A stretch of DNA of 64,000 nt from Apostichopus japonicus (lineage: Eukaryota; Echinodermata; Holothuroidea; Aspidochirotida; Stichopodidae). Positions 1 to 12,186 of the stretch are shown here, piece by piece. A model generated the notes under the pieces. The model was not told the origin of the DNA, did no database searches, and saw only the letters and a program-made list of their open reading frames with translations. How positions within the stretch are numbered: the stretch's first letter is position 1; each line of letters opens with the position of its first letter. The stretch is from the NCBI RefSeq assembly GCF_037975245.1, contig NC_092574.1, forward strand, positions 10,999,213 through 11,063,212. The letters are read 5' to 3'. The translations under genes were made by a program, and so were the position numbers.

Positions 1-607
1 GAGGATTGGAATGCCTTACCTTGCTAGGCTTAGTAGCCTATATGATTAATGTTGGGCCTAGGCTTTGTTGCACACAGAGTAATGCTTATGTAACAGGAAC
101 GCCTAAAGTTACATATATATTCAAACTGACTGTACTAGACTTAGTAGCCTTTATGATTCATGTTTGGACTAGCAGCAACTAGTAGCTATGTTGTTTAGCT
201 CGCACATTATCCTTGTGTGTTTCACCTATGCCTTTACATATTTAGGTAACTACAGGTTTTACAACTAATATCAACTCCATTCTGGACACTGTCTGGATAT
301 AATTTATAACTCAGTGGTAACAGCATTTTAGAAACAGTTTAGGAAATTAAAAATACTACCACTCTTGACAAAGGTGTGGAGACTGGATGCAGGCAGGAGA
401 GATTGGGGGGGGGAGGGGGGGTTCGGGCTACAATACAGATAACACTCAACTTCAAACACGGAATAATTTACTGTTTTGCAAATACCTTAGAGGTTAATAT
501 ACTTTATTTACCACAGTTAGTGGAAAGGATACAACTTTCTGTACAATACGAAATGCAGGTTTTTTGCATTTATGTAGCAAATTTGGCCTATACTGCAACT
601 GACTTAC
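1..607. other. LARS1 intron sequence at left edge, no gene seen
   Basis: This is the intron downstream of the LARS1 exon ending at 608. I see no exon continuing the synthetase here. It contains a G-rich run near 405-421 and nothing else I can identify. Confidence 0.6.
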
Positions 608-3600
608 TTCAGCTTTGGAGGATACGGCGTTAAGACCTTCATCTTTATCAGGGTGTACTCTTGGGGACCGACACCTTCTCCGCTGTATCTGTCGTGATCC
701 ATGCACGGTTGGCCATCCTTAGGAGAGTATATGGTATGACGCTTCCCAAACTTGATCTTACCCCTCTCCTTCAGGCGATAGAATTGCCATTTCACGAAAG
801 AATCGTAGTATGGGTTGGCATCGGTTGTGATGAATGACCTTCTCCAATCAACCTGGAGATAAATGATAAATGGTTACATATCACCGGTGGAAGCCTTGAC
901 GCAAGTTCTCAATCAAGGGTGATGTTTTACGAGAGATTCGTGTTGGGCTGATCTGAGATAATTAGTGTCTGTGCGTGAGGGCAATTAACATCAAGGTGTC
1001 GGGATTGAACACTTCAATTAATCGCACGCCTTCAAATTCTATTGCACAAGGAAAGAAAGTCTGGCAAGAACGACATTCAAACCAGTGAAATCAAGCACAC
1101 AGAAATAACATCAGAAGCTGAAAGTGTGATTGATTACTGCAGATGCAAACATGAAACGAACATCAAATATTTCAAAACTTTGGAAAACTTGATGAACAGA
1201 ATGGCTATAATGAAGTTCCCATCCTCCACCTTCCCAAATAAAAAAAGGAACAGCAACAAAGTGTTACCCTCTTCAGATCTGTAATAACTTAAATGTTTGC
1301 CTCCCCCCCCTCCCCCCCAAAAATGGCTTCAATTCATACTATTTACCTTCAAACCCATTTTCTGCAAGTCTTCTTTAGCTCGAGGCGGGAAGTACTGGAG
1401 CCAATATTCCGCATCTGCAAACTTTGGTATTTCTTCTATGGGAATGCCAAGTGATAACATAATCTGCCACTGGTATTTACCTGCACCGGTCTTGGCAATT
1501 TGTTTGCTCTGCAAAAGGAAGGTGGATAGATAAACATGCTTGAAGTGACGAGAAACTGAAGAAACTTACGGCGTAGTTTAGAACAGCGGTCCGCAAACTG
1601 TTAGGATTAAAACCCAGGATCTTCCAAGAGGAACGAGCCACGGGCCAACACATCCCCACCACTCTGGATGTATGCTCGGAATGCATGAAAAGCTAGCTTT
1701 GATATGAATTGGATGTGAAAAACATGACTGCAAACTGCAGCCTCCACAAGATGCCCATCACGCCTCTCATAAATATTTATATATTATGAATTATTTACAA
1801 ATATTAATATATTATAAATATGATGGATATGCTTTAGACCTCCTATCATGAAGTCTCCTCATCTGTCACTACATCGTCTAATATAACTAACTTTCCAATA
1901 ATTTATAAAATACATCATTTATGGCCATAAAAATACAGAAAATGACCAGTAACTATTTCATCAAAACTCTTCAAATACATACTTTGGAATAGAGACTTTT
2001 GAGACAGATATAAAGAACTCCTTATAATTATCTTTTACTTAGTTTGCATTTTCCTTCCCCTTTTGCATTGTAATAGGCAAGAACGTTTCGGTGGAACTGA
2101 ATTAGAAATAGCGACCTAAGATCTTTGAAAAGTTCAAAGCATTACCACTTAAGCGATCCAAGTACAAAGTATGGAACACACTAACTTCACTGCTCGTTTG
2201 CTGGCTAAGGGGATGGGGAGGGAAGGGACCAAGATAGGATGAATGCAAGGTGTGGGTTGTTCCAAGGCCTCAATACCCTGAATATGATGTCACAGTGGAC
2301 TAGGTCCAATTTCCTTTGATACAACACGCAGTCTTTTTATTCTTCACATCTTAGTAACTGTCTTTTTGTTTTACCTTTTTGCCTTTACTTTTATCGACAG
2401 GTGCTGTATTTGGTACAGGTGTTTCGCTTGTGCTCTCCTCTTCCTCCTCAACCGCGGGAAACTGAGGGGGTAGTCCATATTCGGAAATCTCTCTCTTCAA
2501 TTTATCTGCACAAGCCTGTTCACAGGACAAAAAAAAACACATAATGGCATGAACAAACACAAAAGAGCAAAAAGGTTAAAAAAAAAAAAACACACCTTGT
2601 GTGGCAAAGATAAAAGGATATCTCCAACTTCTCCATACATGTGTAAAAGTGACAGGAGGCTGAAACCTGGCATCCATTAATATACATGTACTATTATTTA
2701 CAGGGATAAATGTTCCAACAAATATAAACTGTCCAAGAAGTGATAACCTCTGAACCTTATGACATTAACATGACCAATGGTTGCTATGGGGTGATGCTAT
2801 ACTCCTGTGAATGGAGGCGAGATTTTGGACTGGTTGATTGTGTTTGTAGAGGTGTTTAAATATTTGATACAAGAAGGTATAATTTAAGACAGCATTGTTT
2901 GAACACTACAGAAACTGTTGCCTTTTACTGAAAACTGTCCATGCCGCTAACCCATAGCATTTACTTTGCAGGCAGTAACCCCCCCCCTATATGACCCCCC
3001 CACTGTCCTGTCCCCTCTCCAAAACCCTTTCTTAATAAACTGTTCTCAGCAAAAAGGAGTGAGTCCAACCATTTCCAAACAAGTGCCTTTGGATATAATT
3101 GGGTATCTTTAGGTCTAGAAGCAGCTTTCATTTACCTTGATGGGCATTCCAGTGCAGTGAAGACCGAAAGGAAAAAGACATCTTCTTCCCTTCATTCGTT
3201 GGTAACCAACAGCAAACTACAACATTTGAGAAAATAAAATCAGTATAATTATAAATCACGACAGAACTGGATGTTGAGCTTTATAAATACCAGTGATGCT
3301 AACTCTCTCATAATTACACAAAAAATTGTATGTATGCAGATATGTTAAATAGTAGTGTTTACACGGGTCCAAAAATCGGGAACCGGGTACCCGAGGGCCG
3401 TTACCCGTCGGGTATCCGGGTACCCGGAAAAAATTGTTTACCCTTGTGTATCACGATTTTCAAGAAATGACATATTGGATGCTGTAATAAATGCATTATA
3501 TTCTCTACTGACAATGTTTCATGTTCACATACGTAGGTGTAAGACAAGGTATAAAACCTTTCTCAATAATTTTTATTTGCTTTTGTTTCTTTCATTAACT

Positions 3601-6600
3601 TGTTAATAAATTAATTATTTAATTATAATTAGCATTACTACTAACATCGCACTGCCGCCGCTGCTTCTATTGGATCAAACCATATAAATATCCAATCTAG
3701 CTCTTAAACAGTTGTTAATACTAGGCTACTACCAAGGGCGGCGGAAGCACTTTGAATCTGGGGGGGCACCAACGTCGAAGGGCACTTTGCAGAAATTCGA
3801 TTGGACTGATGCAGCCTGATATTTAGTACCCTTTTAACTCTTATTGTATTATCTTATTTGCGTATACACATCACTCCATCAACGCAGCCTCCCCCCCCCC
3901 CCCCCCCAAGGAAACAATGCATACTAGCACTGCAGTATCTAATGTGCAAATTAGGAAAAAAGGAAAAAAACAAAATGAGGTGAAATCATTATAAAGTCCA
4001 AGTCCCTGCACACGCGATCGATACATGCATGAAAGCAAATGAAATATGTGAAAATACTGAAAGAAAATTAATTTTCTATGTGTTTTTCAATGGTTAAACT
4101 GCTATTATTATGATCATTATTATTGTAACGACTTTGCCAATAATTCTAACCGATTTGGAAGGGTTATAACACGGCAAATGATTGTATGTTATTGGCATGC
4201 GATGTAATAACCAACGCATGCCTATATGATATGCATATTAACATGTTGAACGCGCGCGAAGCGCGCGAAAAATTTTGGTAATATTTTTCGGGCAGGTCGT
4301 TACAGCCCCCCAAATCAAATTGGGCTCCTACGCCTGTGGTAGTAAACAAAACTTCCCGAAATATTTCATTTGACGTGGGTTTCGCTTTGGGTTTCGCTTT
4401 TTCATTTAGAAATTTTATGTAGAAAAAGGGCACATTTTTCATCTGAGGAAAAGTGGGGGGGCACGTGCCCCCTGTGCCCCCCCCCCCGGTTCCGCCGCCC
4501 TTGGCTACTACTATCTATTATGCAGGCCCAGGGTTCGCATTAGCCGCGCGATTCGCGCAAATTAATCGCATTTGGAATATTCGATTAGTAAAAAGCCACT
4601 TGCGATTACTATTTTTTAGTTATCCCGTCTATAGTCCATAAACATCTCGTAAAATTCATTGTCAGCCTTTCCTTCTTTGAAATAAACGAATGAATAAATA
4701 ATAATTTCTTCCACATGGTAGCCTAACAACACACTAAGTCAACGAGAAATCTAGCTAAGCCTAACCATCTGTTTATTTGCTGGAGTTGTGACTCAGTTAT
4801 AAGACATCAATGGAATACTTTCGTTATTGCTGTTACGTTCGACCACATGGTTGCCTAACACCACACTAAGTGAATGGGGGTAATCTAGCCTATCCATCTG
4901 TTTATTAGCTGAAATTGTGACGCAGTTATAAGATATCTATGGAAAGCTTTCGATATTGCTGTTATCTTCGACCACATGGTAGCCTAACAACACACTAAGT
5001 CAATGGGAAATCTGCCTAACCATCGGTTTGCAATTTTTTTATAAAAAACAATCACACTTAGTTTGCGTAGGATTCGGGTAATAAATTAGGAACCGGGTAG
5101 TATCGCGTCTGGCAGGTACCTTCGTTATTGCTGTTACCTTCGACCACATTGTAGCCTAACACCACACTAAGTCAATGGGAAATCTGCATAACCGTCGGTT
5201 TGCCAATTTTTTTTTTTTTTTATTATTATTTTTTTTAAATCACACTTTGCGTAGGATTCGGGTAATAAATTAGGAACCGGGTAGTAACGCGTCGGGCGGG
5301 TACCCGGGTATCCGGATAACCCGTGCAAACACTATTAAATAGCCAATTCATATGGACTATACCGTACAGTATATCGACTCTGACTGTGACCATCATTAAG
5401 GACAGAAATTTTGCTAAATATCAAGCTTATCTGTAAGATTCTGTATTCACCGCTCACCACCAGTTCTTGAATTTTGTGAGGAACATTTCTCAGACAATAT
5501 GTGTCATCATGATATGTTATTTTTTCCATTATTTTACGGATTAAAAGAGCATTCCAGATCTTCGTCTACATTCTGAACATGCATGCATGCAGCTTTTTTC
5601 TTTTTCAGTTGACAGAAAGAAACAATGTTCTATACCTCGCATTTTGAAAACGTGAACGTGTGTCCCAAATGCAGACGGCCATTCATATAGGGATAGGGGA
5701 ATGTCACCATATATTTGTCCTTCCTGTCAAGAAATAAAAGAAAACAATTTCACTTTTTCTAATAAAGACAGAAATAAATACACTTTCAAGAGGATAATAT
5801 CCAAGAGGGTAATATCCAAGAAGGTAATATCCAAGATTCTCCTTGATTTGTTGGACAAAATGAACAAAAGACATTTCATAATGAACAATTCTATTTGATT
5901 TCCAAAAAAAAATAGCAGACAGAGTCATATTCATGATTATTTCATATCAGAATTTTTGTTGAAATTGCAAGGCTTTTCTTCCTTATTTTGATATGCAACA
6001 TAATATGTCAGCTATAAGAATGCATTGTTGTACAAAATTTTCATGAAGCCAAATTACTAACAAAATTTTGAAGGAATTAGTATTTGCATCAATTGTTCAT
6101 CTTGCTGGATATGAAGGTTCAACCGTTGGCATTGCATAAACCAAATGCTTAAAGGCATTGAAGACTCGCCCCAAACCGTGTGCGGCCATCTGGAAAAGTT
6201 AACTTTCCGTTGCTTGCAAGTGACGTTTTGTTTGTGTGGCTACAAAATGCAGACATGTATGTACTTAATGTTATCTTTAGCTAGACCTGAGATGTCCATT
6301 GCTGTATTGTTTTTACACTGTGCCGTGGGTATTGACTGCAGTTGTATGAACTGACTGTACACTAGTGTCTAATTACCGATGGTAGCAAGCTGTGTGTGTG
6401 TATTTTCTGGGATCGATGGTGGTGTCTAACACTTCTGTTACACCTCATTCCAAACTAGGTCAGATTACCGGCATGAGATGTTTCTTTTTGCACAAGTCTT
6501 CACACCATTTGAACAAATTTTGATAACAGAATTACAAACCCTGGTCCAGATTTGACATTAGCAGGGGCATCCTCCTCAAAGATCTTCTCTGCTTCCCATT

Positions 6601-6682
6601 TTTTCTGAACTTCAGCTTCAATGTCTTGGAGGAACCTAACCTTGAAGGTTCCTTTCCTCTTTGAGTCTAAGTTATCAGTCAT
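608..6682 (-). CDS. LARS1: Cytosolic leucyl-tRNA synthetase, N-terminal six coding exons (partial)
   Basis: Class I aminoacyl-tRNA synthetase that charges tRNA-Leu in the cytosol. Coding exons, in transcription order: 6682-6540, 5723-5636, 3216-3136, 2515-2375, 1508-1347 and 852-608. All have GT donors and AG acceptors, and the phases join (860 nt, 286 codons plus 2 nt). The start is the ATG at 6682, followed by [20 protein letters not shown]. Exon 2 carries the class I HIGH-type motif as HLGH (residues about 66-69) within [11 protein letters not shown]. Exon 3 encodes [20 protein letters not shown], exon 4 [10 protein letters not shown] and an acidic EEEEE linker, exon 5 [13 protein letters not shown], and exon 6 [20 protein letters not shown] and [11 protein letters not shown], all typical of the eukaryotic cytosolic enzyme. 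The family is about 1,180 aa, so roughly three quarters, including the KMSKS motif, lies beyond position 1. Assignment is from recognised family sequence; I see no frameshift. Confidence 0.95.
3353..5334. mobile_element. hAT-like TIR element in LARS1 intron 2, interrupted by a second element
   Basis: The left end reads TAGTGTTTACACGGGT and the right end is its inverted counterpart (ACCCGTGCAAACACTA form). Both ends are flanked by the same 8-bp sequence TTAAATAG (3345-3352 and 5335-5342). Eight-bp target duplications with TAGTG-type ends are typical of hAT transposons. No transposase ORF is present, so it is non-autonomous. Subterminal sequence near both ends is rich in CCGGGTACCCG-type repeats. 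The right half (about 4711-5300) is made of repeated units beginning ccacatggtagcctaacaa, at about 4711, 4853, 4972 and 5144. Another element (3733-4503) has inserted within it. Confidence 0.85.
3733..4503. mobile_element. Nested hAT-like MITE
   Basis: The left end begins CAAGGGCGGCGGAAGC and the right end is GGTTCCGCCGCCCTTG, giving short near-perfect terminal inverted repeats. An identical 8-bp direct repeat GCTACTAC flanks it (3725-3732 and 4504-4511). Poly-C and poly-G tracts sit just inside both ends. The interior includes a CG-rich alternating stretch near 4250-4268. There is no transposase. It lies wholly inside the 3353-5334 element, so it inserted later. Confidence 0.85.
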
Positions 6683-7700
6683 CTTTCTCCATCAACTGTA
6701 TGCCACCAGCTGTAGGATAAATCATATTTATAACAATCCATGTTGATGCTATGCTCAACACACTGGGAGGAAGGATAGGGTTCATAGATTGGTTGGTAAG
6801 CATTTATTAGCCCATCTCTCACTTACACAATACAGCTCCCAAGGCCTCACCCAGCAGTTAAGTGGTTTAATATCAGAATACATGCATTTGTGGATTACTT
6901 CAGATGAATGAACTTTCAAACTCCATCATTATATGTTGAATGTTGTAGGAAGGCTGCTCCAAAGTCATTTCTTGGGCTTTTTTTCAGGACCCAACTGTAG
7001 ATCTGATTCATAATAACAGCCCACAAGAGGGCAATTATGCAGAGTTTATGCTTGTTTACCTTGCGGTGTGAACTGAAAGAATAAAGATTGAGTAGGTAGG
7101 TTACTAATGGCAGTAGCAAGCCTACTAACTTAGTAACTAGTGTTTTCAACTTCGATAAAAGTCAAAACTATCATCATGCTAACTTCCTGTAAAATATGTA
7201 AAATATGTAAAGTATGATTTGTTACTTTTAGGCTTTGTCAGTTGATCTACTATTCGCTACTACTGTAGGCTATGTCATTAATCAAGGTAGCTTAGTGTAC
7301 AGTTGATTGGAAGTGATCCATTGCATGGGATGTTGCAATATTGTGCCATATCGTTGGGAGCGCATATGCTCCATGAAAACCACAGTATGCAATGATTACA
7401 ATATGTGACAATGGTACTGCAGCAACGACAACATAGTACACAGTACTAAGTATACATAATACATATGACATAGAGCATTATGATGAATACTGCATTCTAT
7501 GGACAAACACTAAACAGCATGAGTTGCCAAACAATACACCGTCCCTGAAATCAACGAAATACTCACAATTAGTCAACGTTTACTTAATATAGATTGAATA
7601 TTCATTCCAATTTTCGCAGTGTGCATGAACATGCGCGTTAAGTTCTAATTTACCTCCGTTTTTTCCTGGGACTGATGATCCTAGGGTAGTATTTTACTAC
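6683..7700 (-). promoter_or_regulatory. Probable LARS1 5' UTR exons and upstream region
   Basis: Upstream of the LARS1 ATG the minus strand shows a good acceptor (tatcctacag) with exon sequence from 6709 to 6683, so the 5' UTR is probably interrupted. A strong donor (CGGAG followed by gtaaat) on the same strand ends a possible noncoding first exon at 7654. A second donor-like site lies near 7060. The transcription start cannot be fixed by eye. No TATA box was found that decides it. Confidence 0.3.
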
Positions 7701-9690
7701 TGCACCTTTTACGCGAAAGGCTACTTGCGTGGACTCGGTTGCAACATGCTGGATTATGATTCTACGTGGACTATACAATCATGTGTATATTGTTAACATA
7801 TGGCGGATATAATCATATTAGGGGATATCGCAATGCTCATACCAATTTTAATCTGATTTTAAACACTTTCAGGACAACAAAATCATATTTTATTCTCTTT
7901 TAATAGAATTTGAGGACATTATTATCCATACGTGCAGAATAATGTAGTACTTTCATCGATTGAGCTAATGCTATTGTGGAAAACATACCTGACTTCTTTT
8001 GTCACGGAAACTTTGATGGAAAATAATATCCTTCTTTATCACTTAACCAATGAATACAATGACTATTGGTGGGAGGCAAAACTTTTCGTTTTTCATATAT
8101 TAATTTTTCTGAATGGACCAGGTCCAACTTTTTAGGATTTCTGTGATAGTTTGATCGAAAATGCACAGTTCAATGTTCATAAAAATAGTCCTTCAAAGCT
8201 TCCGTAAAATAATTATTGCGCAATGACTATCAAGGCAAACTAATGCAGCTTATTCACATGGTCCAGATGAAAAAGTCTTCTGCTGCTGAGATCGCAGGAG
8301 CCGAACAGTGAGGCAGCTTTAATTACGAGAAGCGGACTAAGGGAATCGGATATTGCGGCAGCGCCGGGGTCAATTCTGTGTACCCGGGAAATGTGAAGGG
8401 TCCTGGGAGAACGTGGGTTAAAATTCGAGTAGCGCTTGCAAGATATATGGGAATAGTTGAAAGGAAATATTTGGTGTGAAGAATAAATTAATCAATGATG
8501 CTACTCAAAAAATAGTCCAGGTGATTTTTTGAAGGGGGGGGGGAGCACCTGCGTGGGGGGAAGGAGGGCATGGGACCCAGGATTAAACCACTGCTAGGAA
8601 AGTATATACCCGTTCAACCTCACACAAAAAACCAAGGGTATTGATTAGCCCACCATTTAGAGCTACTTATACACCTGATTTATAGTTGAAATATACCTCA
8701 GAGGGCACATTATGAAGTCTAAACATTTACAATTTCTGGGGGGGGGGGGGAACAAAAGACTCCTCAACGTTGGTGTCAGCTGCAATGACCCCAAGTCATC
8801 ATCCTCTCTTTTATAACACCCTTGATCCAGCCCTGGCTCTTACATTAAATGTTTTGCCTGGCCTACCTAATTCAGTGTGGTGAAATTTTGAATCCCCCCA
8901 TATAGGTGTGGGACCTATGAAATCCTGTGCACACCATTGAATATTCTCATATCAAAATGTGGCAAGGAAATCAGTTAATTGACAAAACCTGTGGGTTTCT
9001 GTTGGTATCCTTAATTTGGCAGCAATTTGCCCAAGCATTGCAATAGGATTTGCAATCATTAAGTACAGGGTCTTTTGTAAGGGCTTCTTGTTTCAAACTT
9101 AACTTCTCAGTACTCACTAAAGTCAACCTCAGTGCTGCAGCAGCCTGTCATAGGAGGGGGGGGGGGGCTACCCCTTTTGCAATCGGAAAGGCAAGAAAAA
9201 GATGAAAAAGGGCAATAGCAACATTTGTGAGTGCTCACTTTAATTGCATTTCCATTTTCCATGAAAATCCTAGACTTACTGTATTGGCACATGCAGACAA
9301 TACCACCCATCAGAAATAGGTAGCTCATAAGGTTATTGGATACTCCCCCACACCCCCATTTCTCAATAAACTACACATTTTGCAAATTACAAAGTAGCAG
9401 CAGCAGCTACTAATTTGTAACGAGATGGTATTACATTGTATTTTCTACCAATGACAATGAAACACAAGGGCAAATTTAATATTGATCTAAACTGAATGAT
9501 TTCATCCATCACTGACAGTAGTGTATTCTATATTTATGCCAGATAAATCTGAGATACAATACAGAAGTCACTGATACAAGACTATAAGAGCTGTGCCATC
9601 GAACTTATGTTGTGTGATTTCATTTCAAAAATTCCAAATTGTGAAATACCAGTTATATAAATAAAATAATGCAGCCAATTCATCACCAAA
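7700..9690. other. Intergenic stretch without recognised gene
   Basis: No ORF here resembles a known protein. It holds G-homopolymer tracts near 8536, 8740 and 9157, and short ORFs with no coding character. The sequence around 8520-8860 looks like diverged interspersed repeat, but I could not define its ends. Confidence 0.5.
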
Positions 9691-9829
9691 CTAGCATATA
9701 GGAGTTCCAAATTGGAGCAAATTTGATGAAATACAAAGTTTTTTTCCAGTAGAGATGAGTGCTTCAAGAGTATTCAGAGACACTGTCACAAGATCCTTGA
9801 GCCTGTTTACCATTCCTTCAGCACCATAC
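9691..9829 (-). CDS. Possible terminal coding exon of an unidentified gene
   Basis: On the minus strand a good acceptor (ctattacag) is followed by 139 nt that read, after one carried-over base, YGAEGMVNRLKDLVTVSLNT, then LEALIST, and end at TAG (9693-9691). The amphipathic, ordinary-protein composition is more gene-like than its surroundings. I do not recognise the family and found no partner exon between it and MTIF3. It could be a real last exon, an exon relic of a lost gene, or chance. Confidence 0.25.
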
Positions 9830-10454
9830 CTGTAATAGATACATCATACTACACTAACATTCTGTATTTCTGTCTACTTTTAAAAAAATTCCTGTTCTTT
9901 GGTATTCTAGATACGTAAATCATACAGGACAGTGAAAAAATTTAGTTCTTGCATTTAGAATAAAAGTGTGCATCTCACTTGAAAAGTGGCTCACATGAAA
10001 ATCAATCTCTTATCTCTTTCTAATGTTTTGGTTTTGTGCTCTATTACTACAGAAATGAGCAAGCAAGTCTTCACTGTACATGGATTTTTGCAAGTACTTT
10101 CAGGTGATTAATGCCATTGTTGCTGACCTTTGTCATTGAAAGCCTGTCAACTTTATTAGGTAATCAGTATGGTCCCCCCAAAAGTAGCTCTTGATGTTAA
10201 GAAGATGTTCAATAAGCCTTTTACTACCACCTTTCAAATGTTTTACTATTTATAGAGTGAGTTGCACGTCTTCCCAATAACCCCCAAAATGTCCAAAAAT
10301 AACCCAGAAGGTGTGAGCATCCATGAAGGTCCTTCTTTAAGGTGAGTTATTAGCAATTCCTAGAATGCTGAAAGGCCGAGTCATTATTGATGATATTTAA
10401 ATATCATATAGACGAGCGGCATGTGACAATGTGAACTATTAATTTCAGCATTCA

Positions 10455-10703
10455 TTATTCATGTATGTATTTATGTATTTTAGATCCTCCTGCAAGCAGG
10501 ATCTCGCGAAGAAGCCTCGCTTGCTTTTCAAATCCGCAAGCTGACCGAAGTCAGTCTCTTACATTAATATTTAACGTCCATGATTATGAATTGTCAACAA
10601 CTCTGTTAATGGACGACATACATTAATCTTCGAGGGACTCGAACCAGGGACCTTATGATTGGAAGGTACCGGCGTTATCCACTGAGCTAACACTCCTTCA
10701 TCA
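10455..10703 (-). mobile_element. tRNA-derived SINE
   Basis: On the minus strand the head is tRNA-like, with an A box TAGCTCAGTGG (10689-10679) and a perfect B box GGTTCGAGTCC (10645-10635). The T-stem and anticodon arm do not pair properly, so it is not a functional tRNA gene. A unique body follows, containing a GCAAGCGAGGCTTCTTCGCG segment. The element ends in an A/T-rich repetitive tail, AAATACATAAATACATACA, around 10478-10455. It lies in the same orientation as MTIF3, just downstream of the MTIF3 stop codon, so it may be transcribed within that 3' UTR. No clear target duplication was found. Confidence 0.65.
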
Positions 10704-10734
10704 CCAGAGATCGGTAACTATCTGTTCTTCTCGA

Positions 10735-12186
10735 TCATCCATCTGAAGAGGAGGAAGGGGTGCTCTTCATCCTCTCAAAAAGGTTCTTTTCTTTATTATT
10801 CTTGGCCTTCTCCTTCGCCGACATACGTCGTAGAACAACACTGATGTTTTGTCCATTCTTGCCGGTTGTCTTTGGCTCGTTGTTGAACACCAAAGGCACC
10901 TCTAACCCATCAGTCAGCTTGTGAATGATGGCAATCTGTCAAGACAAAACACGTAGCCAATGTGGGCTTTAATAGTTGACACATCAGAATAGCAGGAAAT
11001 GATCCTTAGTACTTAATTAGTCTTTAAATATGCGTACATAAAATTATCAAATGAGAGGTACACAGACTACATGGCATCATATTTGTAATAAATGTTACAA
11101 ATTGAAAGAATGATGGTATCACGGTTAGAATAAAAGTGATTCCTTCCAAGCAAGTTTTTGGGGCTATGGTCATCAATTACATGACATTCTAAAACTTAAT
11201 TGTACTATTCAAATTTCATCAAATTAAGTAAGCTGACTACATAGGGTTTTTTAAAGAAGGACTGTTTACTTACAAGGAATTCATGAGTTTCAAATTTCAA
11301 AACTTTTCCCTTTATAATTACATGCAAAAGCAACTTGTGGGAAACTCAAAATGCTAATCGCCAAAAATTTTTACTATGAATATTGACTAATCATGACAAT
11401 GAGCTGCCTTTTTTGATTATTGAATATTTTCTAGTTATTAATTTAATAACCACTTTAAAAATTTATTGATTAAAATACAGTACAGCTGGGTCTTACCATA
11501 TCTTCCTTAGAATGGGCTTGTCTACCTTTTTTCATCACAGTCACTCGAATTTGGAGGTTATTTTCTTTTAACAGCCAATCACTGATGTGATTTTTCTTGA
11601 CGTTAATATCGTTTAGACCTATGGTTGAGGAGAGTTTGATATCTTTGACTATCGTTGGGCCTGCTTTGGATTTTCTCCTCTCATTCATCTTCATCTGTTC
11701 CTTATGAAGTTCACTCCCTGTCATTAGCTTGTAGAGAGGGAGAGGTTTGGCATGTTGGTTGACCAAGACAAGTTTCAAATCTTTCTCCTGTGAAAGTTTT
11801 ACGGCATTTGAAGATGATACACTTTTCAAGGTTTCCCCTGTCTCATCTACTAGATCTAAAACCCTGTGTGGAACTAATCTGCCGACATTTATCATTTCGT
11901 CTGTTGGCGACAGCTTCCTTCTTCGATTGTGTATGTTTTCTGCTTCCAAGTGCTTCAATACATCTTCAGCATTTTCGTCAAGGTTCTTAGTTGACGATGA
12001 ATAAGTTCTAGTCCTGGAGATCCAAGGAAGTGGCGAGTACTTTGATGAAATTCCTACAGAGCTTACACAAAGTGGGATCATTGGTTTATTAATTCCAGTC
12101 AAGACATGCTGTTTCCAGAGTATGGCACTCCTCATGCTGGTAATGGCAGAAGTCCGGAGGCACAGTTTTGTGACAACAAGGGACAT
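10735..12186 (-). CDS. MTIF3: Mitochondrial translation initiation factor IF-3
   Basis: IF-3 acts in mitochondria, helping to dissociate ribosomal subunits and select the start codon. There are two coding exons, 12186-11497 (690 nt) and 10935-10735 (201 nt including TGA at 10737-10735), joined in phase 0 by gtaaga and gacag. The protein is 296 aa. Residues about 1-70 are rich in R, S and T and poor in acidic residues (MSLVVTKLCLRTSAITSMRS), fitting a transit peptide. The IF-3 N-domain follows (INVGRLVPHRVLDLVDETGE, LKLVLVNQHAKPLPLYKLM). The C-domain spans the intron: LSSTIGLNDINVKKNHISDWL, then VTVMKKGRQAHSKEDM, then IAIIHKLTDGLEVPLV and ISVVLRRMSAKEKAKN. The intron is 561 bp. Upstream, a possible acceptor (attccatag) near 12222 suggests an interrupted 5' UTR. 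The gene is head-to-head with GCNA. Confidence 0.9.

Noticed and set aside
10625..10703. A tRNA gene on the minus strand
   Set aside because: The A and B boxes are good, but the T-stem and anticodon arm do not pair; it continues into a SINE body and tail.
11747..12004. Plus-strand ORFs opposite MTIF3
   Set aside because: Shadow frames of the MTIF3 first coding exon.
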